Positions 51,753 through 60,725 of a DNA stretch of 64,000 bases are shown here, piece after piece (the first letter of the stretch is position 1; the number at the start of each line of letters is the position of its first letter). The position numbers and the translations under genes were made by a program. The notes below the pieces were generated by a model. The model did no database searches, was not told the origin of the DNA, and saw nothing but the letters and a program-made list of their open reading frames with translations. Source of the stretch: JBCBDX01 sp038529265 (GTDB lineage Bacteria; Pseudomonadota; Alphaproteobacteria; Rhizobiales; Rhizobiaceae); contig JBCBDX010000003.1 in NCBI GenBank assembly GCA_038529265.1, forward strand, positions 310,001 through 374,000. The letters are read 5' to 3'.

Positions 51753-53297
51753 GTGTCTGACCCAATTCTTATCGTTGGTGGAGGGCTGGCTGGCCTGTTT
51801 TGCGCCCTCAAATTGGCACCCAAGGCTGTCACCATTTTAGCATCGGCTCCCATCGGGCGGGGCGCTTCTTCCGCTTGGGCGCAGGCGGGTATTGCGGCGG
51901 CCGTAGCCCCGGGTGATACCATCGAAAAGCATGTTCAAGACACGCTGCTAGCGGGCGATGGCATCGTTGATGAAGACATCGTGCGCGGCATGGCAGCAGA
52001 AGCCGCTGACCGTATTTCCGACCTACTCGAATTTGGCGTGCCTTTCGACCGGGATTTGGAAGGCAAATTGATGGTCAGCCGTGAAGCGGCGCATTCAGAA
52101 AACCGAGTGGTGCGCGTCAAAGGTGACATGGCCGGTCGCGCGATCATGCAAGCGCTGGTACAGGCGGTGGAGAGTGCATCCCATATCCGCCTGTATGAAG
52201 GCTATGTCGTTGAAGAACTGCTAACTGAAGGTGGTGCGGTCAATGGTGTCATAGCACGTGACAAGGCCGGGCAAGGTGAGCTGCACCGCGTGCTCGGCTC
52301 AAATGTCATCATGGCCACAGGGGGTGTTGGACACCTTTATGAAGTCACGACCAACCCGAATGAAGCGCGCGGTGGTGGCATCGGTATGGCAGCGCGCGCC
52401 GGTGCGCGTATGGCTGACATGGAATTTGTGCAGTTTCACCCAACCGCCATCAATGTCGGCAAGGATCCAGCACCGCTGGCAACCGAAGCGCTTAGAGGTC
52501 ATGGCGCACAGCTTTTCAATTCAGACGGCAATCGCTTCATGCTTGATATTCATCAGGACGCAGAACTCGCTCCGCGTGATGTGGTAGCGCGGGGCATATT
52601 TGCAGAGGTCAAAGCCGGGCGAGGGGCCTATTTGGACTGCACTTCGGTCGTACATGATTGGCTTGAAGAATTCCCGACGGTTTACGGCTATTGCAAAGAC
52701 GCAGGCATTGATCCAGCGCGGGACCGCATTCCCGTGATCCCGGCCGCACACTATTTCATGGGTGGTATCTGGACTGACGCCAATGGGCGTACTTCCATGC
52801 CAGGTCTTTGGGCGGCAGGCGAAAGCACATCGACCGGTGCGCATGGTGCCAATCGTTTAGCGTCGAACTCGCTTTTGGAAGCCGTGGTTTTTGCCGCGCG
52901 CATTGCGGAAGTCTTGCGGGACAGTGATGCGGCTGATGCTGCGATTGGTTGGAGCGATGGATCAGTGGAAACGGACGAGCATCCTGCTGCCATCGATCAT
53001 CCGAACATGAGCCGTTTGCGGGCAACGATGAGTGCGCATCTGGGCGTGTTGCGCGACGAAGAAGGTATGCGCCAAGCACTCAAGCTGATCGTTGATTTGG
53101 AGCGGTCTGCGCACTCGCCGCGCTTCAAAAACGTCCTGACGACTGCCAAGCTGATCGCTGTTTGTGCACTTAAGCGCCTTGAAAGTCGCGGTGGTCACGC
53201 GCGCACCGATTATCCAAATGAAATGGCAGCTTTGAAAAAGCGGAGCTTTGTGACACTGGAAGAAGCACAGGGTTCAATTGTGGAATTATTGCCATGA
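51753..53297 (+). CDS. nadB: L-aspartate oxidase
   Basis: 514 residues from GTG 51753. FAD enzyme oxidising L-aspartate to iminoaspartate for NadA. FAD-binding LIVGGGLAGLFCALK at the N-terminus, SSAWAQAGIAAA, RAVMQAL-like GRAIMQAL, MADMEFVQFHPT, and AGESTSTGAHGANRLASNSLLE near the C-terminal flavin contact. Its TGA overlaps the nadC ATG, so the two are translationally coupled. Confidence 0.96.
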   Translation: MSDPILIVGGGLAGLFCALKLAPKAVTILASAPIGRGASSAWAQAGIAAAVAPGDTIEKHVQDTLLAGDGIVDEDIVRGMAAEAADRISDLLEFGVPFDRDLEGKLMVSREAAHSENRVVRVKGDMAGRAIMQALVQAVESASHIRLYEGYVVEELLTEGGAVNGVIARDKAGQGELHRVLGSNVIMATGGVGHLYEVTTNPNEARGGGIGMAARAGARMADMEFVQFHPTAINVGKDPAPLATEALRGHGAQLFNSDGNRFMLDIHQDAELAPRDVVARGIFAEVKAGRGAYLDCTSVVHDWLEEFPTVYGYCKDAGIDPARDRIPVIPAAHYFMGGIWTDANGRTSMPGLWAAGESTSTGAHGANRLASNSLLEAVVFAARIAEVLRDSDAADAAIGWSDGSVETDEHPAAIDHPNMSRLRATMSAHLGVLRDEEGMRQALKLIVDLERSAHSPRFKNVLTTAKLIAVCALKRLESRGGHARTDYPNEMAALKKRSFVTLEEAQGSIVELLP

Positions 53298-54172
53298 CAG
53301 CTTTGCCGCCATCTCTACCCATCCTACTGATTGAGGATGCTGTCCGCGATGCGCTCAAGGAGGATTTGGGACTTGCAGGCGACATCACCACAAACGCAAC
53401 GATTTCGCCTGACGCGACCGCAACGGCTGTGCTGGCGAGCCGTGACGATGGTGTCGTCTCAGGAATGGCGCTTGCACGAACGGCGTTTCGTTTGTTGGAC
53501 CCTTCACTCGAATTCACCGCCAAGGTGGAGGATAGTGATCGCGTAGCAACTGGCGAGGTACTTGCTCAGATTTCGGGTAACGCCCGCGCAATATTGTCTG
53601 CGGAACGGGTCGCGCTGAACTATCTGATGCGCATGTGCGGGATCGCGACTTACACGGCGGCTTTTGCTCAAAAAATCGAGCATACCAAGGCCCGCGTTTG
53701 CGATACGCGCAAAACCGTGCCTGGACACCGTGCCTTTGATAAATATGCTGTTTCGTGTGGTGGTGGCTCAAACCATCGCTTTGGGTTGGATGACGCTATC
53801 CTGATAAAGGACAATCATATCGCTGTTTCAGGCGGTGTCGCGCTGGCCGTCCATAACGCTCGCGCCTATATTGGCCATACGGTCAAAATCGAAATCGAAG
53901 TGGATCGGCTGGACCAAATGCGCGAAGCGCTGACGGCGAAGCCTGATATCATATTGCTTGATAATATGACGCTCGATCAGTTGAGCGAGGCTGTGGCTAT
54001 CAACGGTGAGAACAATGGCGGCCAGGCAAAGTTGGAAGCCTCAGGAAATGTGAACATCAACACCATTCAAGCCATAGCGGAGACCGGCGTTGATTACATC
54101 TCGACTTCAAAGATCACGATGGCCGCACCGACACTGGATGTCGGGTTGGATATTGTGATTGATAGCGCCTGA
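53294..54172 (+). CDS. nadC: Nicotinate-nucleotide pyrophosphorylase (quinolinate phosphoribosyltransferase)
   Basis: 292 residues. Converts quinolinate and PRPP to nicotinate mononucleotide. Motifs: LKEDLGLAGDITTNATI, LNYLMRMCGIAT, CDTRKTVPGHRAFDKYAVSCGGG split over the phosphate and quinolinate sites, HRFGLDDAILIKDNH and the C-terminal EASGNVNINTI. Completes the NAD pathway with nadA and nadB. Confidence 0.96.
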   Translation: MTALPPSLPILLIEDAVRDALKEDLGLAGDITTNATISPDATATAVLASRDDGVVSGMALARTAFRLLDPSLEFTAKVEDSDRVATGEVLAQISGNARAILSAERVALNYLMRMCGIATYTAAFAQKIEHTKARVCDTRKTVPGHRAFDKYAVSCGGGSNHRFGLDDAILIKDNHIAVSGGVALAVHNARAYIGHTVKIEIEVDRLDQMREALTAKPDIILLDNMTLDQLSEAVAINGENNGGQAKLEASGNVNINTIQAIAETGVDYISTSKITMAAPTLDVGLDIVIDSA

Positions 54173-54257
54173 CGCTGCGTGATCTTGAAATTGCCGAAAA
54201 TAAGCTGTTCTTAGCATTGGCGTGTGAACGCAGACATCAACGTGTTGGGAGGGCGTG

Positions 54258-55427
54258 ATGATCTTTGTGGCAACCACCGAGGATGGTGGCGAAGTTCGTT
54301 ATGTTGACAAAAAGCGCTGGCTTTGGGTGCTGTCGACGCTGACACCAGCGGTGCCGATGATCAGCGCCTTACAGATTGCCAATACCGGATATGCGATCCT
54401 GGCGATCAAGCCACTTATCATCTACTTTGTACTCTTGCCGCTTCTGGACATGTGGTTTGGGGAAGACACAGCCAATCCGCCAGAGGCTGTCGTTGATCAA
54501 ATGTCGCAAGATCAACACTATCGACGCCTTCTATTCGTTGCAGCGGCAATGTTGTGGCTCAACTTTCTCGTTTGTGCATGGGTTATCGGAACGCAAGGTT
54601 TGCCGCTTTGGGCGGCGGCGTTTTTGACGATTGGAGCCGGGGTCGCTTCCGGTTCTGGCCTCACCGTTGCCCACGAGTTGGGGCATAAACCCAATCGGCT
54701 TGATCAATGGGGTGCAAAACTCGTCGCCGCAATATCCGGCTATTCTCACTTTATGATCGAGCACAATCGGGGCCATCATGTGCATGTGGCAACGCCGGAA
54801 GATGCCGCTTCGGCTCGTTTGGGTGAGGGGCTTTGGACCTTTGTCTGCCGCGAAATCCCGCATGTTGCGATGCGTGGGTGGCAGTTGGAAAAGGTGAGGC
54901 TTGAAAAGAAGGGCCTGCCTGTTTTCAGCCACCACAATGATATTCTTCAAGGCTACGCTGTTACTGCCATTGTTGGGTTGGCGCTCATTATTGCCTTCGG
55001 GCCTTGGATGCTCGCGTTTTTATTCGTTCACCACTTGGTTGCCTGGTTGCAATTGTCGATGGCCAACTATGTTGAGCATTATGGATTGAAGCGCGAGCGG
55101 CTCGCCAATGGTCGCTATGAAGCTTGCCAGCCGCATCACTCGTGGAACACGAACCACATTCTTTCAAACCTGTTTTTGTTTCATTTGCAGCGCCACTCTG
55201 ATCATCACACCAACCCGATGGTACCCTATCAGTCGCTTCGCAATTTCGATGAGCTGCCGCATCTTCCATCCGGCTATCCCGGCAGTTTTGTGCTAGCCGT
55301 TATGCCGCCGCTATGGCGCTATGTGATGGATCCCAAGGTTGCCAAATGGGCCAATGGCGACTGGCGCAAATGCAATATCGCACCGGGCATGGAAAACCAT
55401 TATGCGTTGGCGTTTCAGAAGATGTGA
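54258..55427 (+). CDS. alkB: Alkane 1-monooxygenase (AlkB-type integral membrane diiron hydroxylase)
   Basis: 389 residues from ATG 54258 (GGGAGG upstream; a GTG lies 3 bases earlier). Membrane fatty-acid-desaturase-like fold with about six hydrophobic segments and the AlkB histidine boxes HELGHK, EHNRGHHVHV, NYVEHYGL and LQRHSDHHTNP that bind the diiron centre. It hydroxylates terminal carbons of medium-chain alkanes or similar chains. The C-terminus lacks a fused rubredoxin, and no rubredoxin gene is adjacent, so electron transfer partners must be elsewhere. It overlaps the convergent phosphatase gene by 13 bases. Confidence 0.92.
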   Translation: MIFVATTEDGGEVRYVDKKRWLWVLSTLTPAVPMISALQIANTGYAILAIKPLIIYFVLLPLLDMWFGEDTANPPEAVVDQMSQDQHYRRLLFVAAAMLWLNFLVCAWVIGTQGLPLWAAAFLTIGAGVASGSGLTVAHELGHKPNRLDQWGAKLVAAISGYSHFMIEHNRGHHVHVATPEDAASARLGEGLWTFVCREIPHVAMRGWQLEKVRLEKKGLPVFSHHNDILQGYAVTAIVGLALIIAFGPWMLAFLFVHHLVAWLQLSMANYVEHYGLKRERLANGRYEACQPHHSWNTNHILSNLFLFHLQRHSDHHTNPMVPYQSLRNFDELPHLPSGYPGSFVLAVMPPLWRYVMDPKVAKWANGDWRKCNIAPGMENHYALAFQKM

Positions 55428-55948
55428 GCGTCGCTTTTTTTGAGCGGGAACACAAAAGGTGCGCCCTCATAGCAATATGCGCCGCGCCCGATGCTGGAGA
55501 TTGCGTCAGTCATCGCGCCCTTTTTACCAAGTATGCTGTCTGCCAGAGCAACCATCTTTGCGTTCGGCGTTGCGGTGGGTGAGCGCAAACGCAAGTCTTT
55601 GGCCAGATCTTCAGGATCGGGACTTTCAGCCATCGCATTGGCGATAATGTAGGCGCTGGCCGTTGAGCGTGAGACCCCAGCATAGCAGTGTATCAACAAC
55701 GGCGCATTGCGGTCCCAATTGTCTGCAAAATCCAAAATGGCTCGTACGTGTTCAGCGCCGGGCACTACCAAACCATCGCGCTGCGTGCTGATGTCATTGA
55801 AAATCAGCGTCTTGTGCTGATCAGATGACACCGATGCGGGACGGGGAATTTCGGCTGCTTCGCTCATCACCGTAAGCATGTGAGACGGCGCATGCTTGGC
55901 GGCCACGACTTGGATTTGTGTGACGGGGCAAACGACCAGATAGGGCAT
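55415..55948 (-). CDS. Protein-tyrosine-phosphatase-like protein
   Basis: 177 residues from ATG 55948, 1 base after the stop of the HD hydrolase gene. Cysteine-based phosphatase P-loop HCYAGVSRSTA (Cys88-Arg94), preceded by a conserved FNDIS/VPGAEHVRAILDFADNW region with the general-acid Asp candidates. This type is common in Hyphomicrobiales directly after the HD hydrolase. The substrate is unknown. Confidence 0.83.
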   Translation of the reverse strand: MPYLVVCPVTQIQVVAAKHAPSHMLTVMSEAAEIPRPASVSSDQHKTLIFNDISTQRDGLVVPGAEHVRAILDFADNWDRNAPLLIHCYAGVSRSTASAYIIANAMAESPDPEDLAKDLRLRSPTATPNAKMVALADSILGKKGAMTDAISSIGRGAYCYEGAPFVFPLKKSDAHIF

Positions 55949-55949
55949 G

Positions 55950-56570
55950 TCAGGTTTGATCCGCGGCGGTCTGTGTTTCCAGCTCTTTGAAACGCAGGAG
56001 GAATGTCGCCTGTGCTTCGGCCGTAGAAACTGGCTCAAGCGGCAAGTCGTCGGGCGAAAATCCGACGGGCCTTCCAAAGAAGGTTGAGGCTTCCTGATAG
56101 GAAAAACCGGCCAATTTCGTTGCCTCAAAAAAAGCGGCGACCATGTCCGCGTGTTTGATCAGCTTCTTGGTGGCCTCCGGGGTGTCGGCTGGCAAACCGT
56201 AGCGAAGATGGATCGCTGTCTGCAGTCGGCTTTCCACGCCTTTGTAGTCTCCACCGAGTACTCGCTTGAAAGGGGAGATCATGTCCCCAATCACGTATTC
56301 GGGCGCGTCATGCAGCAGCGTCATCAAAAGCGTTTTTGCATCGGCTGTGGGCTTCAGTCTGCGTGTGATTTGTTCGACCAAAAGCGAGTGCTGCGCGACC
56401 GAGAAGGCATGATCGCCTTGTGTTTGACCATTCCACCGCGCGACCCTTGCAAGGCCGTGGGCGATATCCTCGATTTCAACATCGAGCGGCGAAGGATCCA
56501 GCAAGTCGAGGCGACGACCGGACAGCATTCTTTGCCAAGCCCGGGGCGGTGCGTTTGGTTTGTCAGCCAT
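55950..56570 (-). CDS. HD-domain hydrolase (YfbR/5'-nucleotidase-like)
   Basis: 206 residues. HD metal site: His61 in FSVAQHS, His87-Asp88 in LLHDAPEYVIGD, and a later KHAD (Asp) motif; with WNGQTQGDHAFSVAQ this fits the group of HD nucleotidase-like phosphohydrolases. Likely acts on nucleotides, unproven. Its start overlaps the ygfZ stop by 8 bases and it is followed by the tyrosine-phosphatase-like gene, so ygfZ-HD-PTP form one operon. Confidence 0.86.
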   Translation of the reverse strand: MADKPNAPPRAWQRMLSGRRLDLLDPSPLDVEIEDIAHGLARVARWNGQTQGDHAFSVAQHSLLVEQITRRLKPTADAKTLLMTLLHDAPEYVIGDMISPFKRVLGGDYKGVESRLQTAIHLRYGLPADTPEATKKLIKHADMVAAFFEATKLAGFSYQEASTFFGRPVGFSPDDLPLEPVSTAEAQATFLLRFKELETQTAADQT

Positions 56571-57423
56571 CTTGGTCTAGCTCATTATCTGGCCAGCCAT
56601 AGGTGACACTTGGTGGAAGCGTCACGGATTGAATGGTGATGTTTCCGGCTCGCAGGGGTGTTCCCTCTTTCAGTGCTTCCTGCACGCGATCCAAGCGACC
56701 GATCATGAGCGAGCGATTACCAACCACGGTCCCGAGTGTTGCAGCAGGTTTGCCGTTTGCGGTGACTTCAGAACCTGAAGCTGGCAGCTGATCTGTGGCG
56801 TGTGCGACCATCACCCGTCTTCTCGCCGTGCCGCGATGCTGCATGCGGCTGACGACTTCCTGACCGACATAACATCCCTTTTTGAAGTCGACACCCGAAT
56901 TCTGATCAAGTGAGACATCATGGGGGAAAGCATCGCCGAGATCGAAATCCGTGCCGCCTTCCGCAACGCCATGCTCTATGCGCAATGCATCCCACGCTGA
57001 TCGGTCTTCGCCCGTTTCGTTAAATGGACTATCGACCACAAGACGCGAGACCGTCTGTTTTTTGAAGCGCTCATCTTTCTTGGCGTTTGGTGGCGCCGAC
57101 GAACCATCATTAAATGACACGGCCACATGTCTGCCACTGATGACTGTAAGCGTCATGTCAGAGCGCAGCTTGTACAGTATCATGCGTTTGGTGAAAGGGT
57201 CCACCTGGTCGGCTCGAATGTCGATGATGAAGCCTGTGTCGTCCGTTCGTGAAATCAGGAAGTCGAACAGGATTTTACCTTGCGGCGTCAGAAGCGCGCC
57301 GGGGCGCGCTATGCCTTCCTGCAAGTCTTCCAGATTGCATGTGACGACATTCTGCAGAAGATGTTCGGCATCCGCACCACTTACGGCAATCAGGGATCTG
57401 TCGGGGAGAAGCACCGTTGGCAT
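56563..57423 (-). CDS. ygfZ: Folate-binding iron-sulfur cluster assembly protein YgfZ
   Basis: 286 residues from ATG 57423; the frame runs on to 57510 over the pyrC promoter but is not coding there. GcvT-like tetrahydrofolate-binding fold (LIAVSGADAEHLLQNVVTCNL split, GALLTPQGKILFDF) with the YgfZ signature KGCYVGQEVVSRM, whose Cys is essential in E. coli. Needed for maturation of some [4Fe-4S] enzymes such as MiaB. Divergent from pyrC. Confidence 0.92.
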   Translation of the reverse strand: MPTVLLPDRSLIAVSGADAEHLLQNVVTCNLEDLQEGIARPGALLTPQGKILFDFLISRTDDTGFIIDIRADQVDPFTKRMILYKLRSDMTLTVISGRHVAVSFNDGSSAPPNAKKDERFKKQTVSRLVVDSPFNETGEDRSAWDALRIEHGVAEGGTDFDLGDAFPHDVSLDQNSGVDFKKGCYVGQEVVSRMQHRGTARRRVMVAHATDQLPASGSEVTANGKPAATLGTVVGNRSLMIGRLDRVQEALKEGTPLRAGNITIQSVTLPPSVTYGWPDNELDQDG

Positions 57424-57503
57424 TGAGCGGTCTCTTGCATTGGTTCCGCGCGATACGTAAGCCGACAGGTGCAAGACGACAAGCGCCTGAAGGACCCTTT
57501 TCC

Positions 57504-58550
57504 ATGACACGACTGACTTTGCGCCGACCGGATGACTGGCATCTGCACTTGCGCGATGGTGCGATGCTTAAAGCCGTTCTACCGCAAACGTCGGCGCATT
57601 TTGCGCGTGCGATCATTATGCCCAATCTTGTGCCGCCTGTTGTAACCACGGCGGATGCCAATGCCTACCGTGGTCGGATTGAGGCGGCGCTGCCGGACAA
57701 TCACAGCTTTGAACCATTGATGATGCTTTATCTAACGGAAGCAACCGATCCTGATGATGTGGAGGCCGGTTTCAAGTCTGGAGCTGTTACGGCCGTCAAA
57801 CTTTACCCGGCGGGCGCCACGACCAACTCGCAAAGTGGTGTACGCGATATTGAGAAGGTTTATCCGGTGCTGGAACGCATGGCCGAGATAGGCATGAACC
57901 TCTGCGTCCATGGCGAAGTTACCGACGCGGACATCGATATTTTTGATCGCGAGGCGGTGTTTATTGAAAAGGTACTCGATCCGATCCGCCGCCGCATTCC
58001 CGAACTGCGTGTCGTGCTTGAGCATGTCACTACAAAAGATGGGATCGACTATGTGCGTTCGCAGGACAAAAACCAGGCAGCAACCATTACGACACACCAT
58101 CTGATCATTAACCGCAACGCAATCTTGGTTGGTGGTATTCGTCCTCATTACTATTGCCTGCCGGTGGCCAAGCGCGAGACGCATCGCCTGGCGCTTGTAG
58201 AGGCGGCGACCTCAGGCGATACCCGTTTCTTTTTGGGCACCGATTCAGCGCCGCATGTTGATGCTGCCAAGGAGACCGGGTGCGGTTGCGCGGGTATTTT
58301 CACCGCACCAATCACGATGGCTTGCCTTGCTCATGTGTTTGAAGAGCAGAATGCGCTCAACAAGTTGGAAGGGTTTGCCTCGCTGCATGGCCCGGCCTTT
58401 TACAATCGGCCTCTCAATGAGGAGATGATCACATTGGTCCGCAAGGATGATGCGTGGCAGCCTCCAGCGAAAATCGAAACGGGTGAGGGAACGGTGACGA
58501 TGTTTGATCCGATGTTCCCACTGCATTGGGATGTGGAGATGGCAGGTTAA
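57504..58550 (+). CDS. pyrC: Dihydroorotase (class II)
   Basis: 348 residues from ATG 57504 (AAGGA 9 bases upstream). Zinc amidohydrolase closing carbamoyl-aspartate to dihydroorotate in pyrimidine synthesis. Metal site: DDWHLHLRDG, the carboxylated lysine in VTAVKLYPAG, VHGEV, EHVTT and FFLGTDSAPH. Length and layout match E. coli PyrC. Its stop lies directly against the stop of the convergent zur gene. Confidence 0.96.
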   Translation: MTRLTLRRPDDWHLHLRDGAMLKAVLPQTSAHFARAIIMPNLVPPVVTTADANAYRGRIEAALPDNHSFEPLMMLYLTEATDPDDVEAGFKSGAVTAVKLYPAGATTNSQSGVRDIEKVYPVLERMAEIGMNLCVHGEVTDADIDIFDREAVFIEKVLDPIRRRIPELRVVLEHVTTKDGIDYVRSQDKNQAATITTHHLIINRNAILVGGIRPHYYCLPVAKRETHRLALVEAATSGDTRFFLGTDSAPHVDAAKETGCGCAGIFTAPITMACLAHVFEEQNALNKLEGFASLHGPAFYNRPLNEEMITLVRKDDAWQPPAKIETGEGTVTMFDPMFPLHWDVEMAG

Positions 58551-58952
58551 TCAGCACTCGACGCAAATGCCTCTGAGTTCGACCGTGGATGTTTTCATCG
58601 CGAATTGGTCCTGTTCAGCAAGTGACTGCAACTGTCCTGCCAGTGCACTATCGCTGATCTCGCGCACATGGCCGCACTTCTCGCAGATCATGAAGGCGAT
58701 TGTCTTGTGGCCCCCACAGCCTGTGTGCCGACACGCGACAAACGCGTTCAGGCTTTCGAGACGGTGTGCCAACCCGAACTCAACTAGTTTCTCAAGTGCG
58801 CGATAGACCTGCAATGGTGCGCGCAAGCCCTCAGTGCGCAATTCATCCAAGATCGTATAAGCGCTGAGCGGGCCGCCAGCCTTTTCAAGCGTACCCATAA
58901 CAAGCGACTGGTTTTTAGTCAGCTTTTCGTGTGTATGGACATGCTCATTCAT
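58551..58952 (-). CDS. zur: Zinc uptake regulator, Fur family
   Basis: 133 residues. Fur-family repressor: winged helix with YTILDELRTEGLRAPLQVYRAL split over helices, and a structural zinc site with CRHTGCGG, ICEKCGH and the terminal CVEC. The HVHTH start adds possible ligands. The neighbouring znu genes identify it as Zur rather than Fur. Its ATG overlaps the znuB stop (ATGA), so zur is the last gene of the znuC-znuB-zur operon and probably represses its own operon. Confidence 0.93.
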   Translation of the reverse strand: MNEHVHTHEKLTKNQSLVMGTLEKAGGPLSAYTILDELRTEGLRAPLQVYRALEKLVEFGLAHRLESLNAFVACRHTGCGGHKTIAFMICEKCGHVREISDSALAGQLQSLAEQDQFAMKTSTVELRGICVEC

Positions 58953-59785
58953 GGCTGGTTCCCTCGCCGGGGTTCTTCTACGGGCCTATTTTGGCCGCGC
59001 GATGAAAGCACTGGAAAAATTGACAATATGAAAAGGAGCAGGGCTGCAACAACAATGCTCGGTCCTGCCGGCGTGTCCCACTCCAGCGAGCCAAACAGCC
59101 CTGCGACCACCGCCGCTGCGCCAATCCCTGCGGCTAGCAACGCCATTTGTTCTGGTCCTGATGAAAAGCGCCGTGCAGCGGCTGCCGGGATGATCAGCAT
59201 GGCCGTAATCAAAAGGACGCCAACAATCTTCATCGAAATGGCGATGACGGCGGCCATCAGCAGCATGAAGATGATATTGACCCGTTCGGGGTGCATGCCT
59301 TCTGCTTCAGCCAATTCGTTATTGACCGTTGCCGCAAAAAGCGCGCGCCAGATCAGCCCGAGGATGGCAAGAACCAATGCACCACCAAGCCAAATGGTCA
59401 GGACATCAGTTTTTGAAACCGCGAGAATATCGCCAAACAGGAAACCCATCAGATCGATCCGAATCCACGTCATAAATGCGAGAACAACGAGGCCGACAGC
59501 CAATGACGCATGGGCGAGAAGGCCCAAGAGGGCATCGGAGGACAGGGTGGCGCGCTTTTGTAACAATAAAAGTGCAATGGATATGCAGGCCGAAACGCCA
59601 AAAACAGCCGCTGTTATGTTGACCTCAAACAGAAACGCGAGTGCAACGCCGAGCAGTGCCGCATGCGATAACGTATCGCCGAAATAGGCGAGCCTGCGCC
59701 AGACAATGAAGCAACCCAGCGGGCCTGCGACCAGCGCCACACCAATACCTGCAAGAAGCGCACGGGTGAAAAAATCATCCAGCAT
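58949..59785 (-). CDS. znuB: Zinc ABC transporter permease
   Basis: 278 residues from ATG 59785, which overlaps the znuC stop by 11 bases. ABC-3 family permease with about eight membrane segments: GCFIVWRRLAYFGDTLSHAALLG, where the Asp/His may line the path, LAEAEGMHPERV and MKIVGVLLITAMLIIPAAAAR. Imports Zn2+ with ZnuC and ZnuA. The frame's extra 73 codons upstream are the antisense of znuC and not coding. Confidence 0.95.
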   Translation of the reverse strand: MLDDFFTRALLAGIGVALVAGPLGCFIVWRRLAYFGDTLSHAALLGVALAFLFEVNITAAVFGVSACISIALLLLQKRATLSSDALLGLLAHASLAVGLVVLAFMTWIRIDLMGFLFGDILAVSKTDVLTIWLGGALVLAILGLIWRALFAATVNNELAEAEGMHPERVNIIFMLLMAAVIAISMKIVGVLLITAMLIIPAAAARRFSSGPEQMALLAAGIGAAAVVAGLFGSLEWDTPAGPSIVVAALLLFILSIFPVLSSRGQNRPVEEPRRGNQP

Positions 59786-60605
59786 CTGACTTGCGCTCCG
59801 TCTCCATGCCATGGTGATGGCCATCTTCCGGGTGACAATGGTCGGTGATCGAACCATCGGCATGCTCAACGCGTCCGTCCGGCAGGTGCACGTGATCATG
59901 TTGGTGCTCATACACCGCAAGCGTTGGCGCTGCGCGTGCGCCGAAAAGAGCCTTGTACTCGGGACTAGACGCAACGGTGGTCGGCGTGCCGGAGCAACAG
60001 ACATGGCCGTTCAGACAGATAACGCGGTCCGTAGCTGCCATCACCACATGTAAATCATGAGAGATCAGCAAAATGCCGCAATGCATATCGTCGCGGATGC
60101 TCTTGATGAGATCATAGAGCGCAATCTCTCCGGTAAAGTCGACACCTTGTACCGGTTCATCCAGCACCAAGAGATCGGGTTTGCGGGCGATGGCGCGGGC
60201 CAGCATCACACGCTGGAATTCGCCGCCGGACAGGGTGCGCACTTCAGAATTAGTCAGATGGGTGACACCGGTTGCCGCTAAAGCTTCCTGCGCTTCTTGC
60301 GCGCTGACACTACCGGTCAAACGGATAAACCGCTTCACGGTAAGTGGCAGCGTCCAGTCAATTGCCAGCTTTTGCGGTACATAGGCGATGTTCAAATGGG
60401 GACGGCGTTCCACATTTCCTTCATCCGGCTTCAGTATGCCGAGAGCCATCTTTGCCGTTGTGGATTTGCCGGAACCGTTGGGGCCGATCAGCGTGACGAT
60501 CTCGCCGGCATCAATGGTCAGATTGACGCCGCGCACCAGCCACCGACCGGCGCGATAAGTCCCGGCGTTCTGCAGTGTTACAAGTGGTTCGGGTTTTTTG
60601 AGCAT
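59775..60605 (-). CDS. znuC: Zinc ABC transporter ATP-binding protein
   Basis: 276 residues from ATG 60605. Walker A IGPNGSGKST, signature TLSGGEFQRVMLARA, Walker B LLVLDEPVQGVD, and LLISHDLH. The last ~40 residues are histidine-rich (YEHQHDHVH, TDHCHPEDGHHHG), typical of ZnuC and a possible zinc sensor. First gene of the operon, facing znuA over the Zur-box-like promoter. Confidence 0.95.
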   Translation of the reverse strand: MLKKPEPLVTLQNAGTYRAGRWLVRGVNLTIDAGEIVTLIGPNGSGKSTTAKMALGILKPDEGNVERRPHLNIAYVPQKLAIDWTLPLTVKRFIRLTGSVSAQEAQEALAATGVTHLTNSEVRTLSGGEFQRVMLARAIARKPDLLVLDEPVQGVDFTGEIALYDLIKSIRDDMHCGILLISHDLHVVMAATDRVICLNGHVCCSGTPTTVASSPEYKALFGARAAPTLAVYEHQHDHVHLPDGRVEHADGSITDHCHPEDGHHHGMETERKSDAG

Positions 60606-60680
60606 TTGATCCTGCGGCGAATCCGACCAGCAAAAGTGGTTGCGCTGACATATCGCACACGTTATACCGCGTAACAATAC

Positions 60681-60695
60681 TGTTATAACATAACA
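60681..60695. promoter_or_regulatory. Zur-box-like operator between znuC and znuA
   Basis: TGTTATAACATAACA in the 120-base divergent gap; TGTTATAACA is itself a perfect palindrome. A related GTTATAC...GTAAC pair lies just upstream at 60661-60675. The sequence is close to the alphaproteobacterial Zur consensus (GTTATA-type arms), so one site could control both directions. Confidence 0.7.
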
Positions 60696-60725
60696 TCGCT
60701 GTTCCATTCCTCAAGGGAGACCCCC

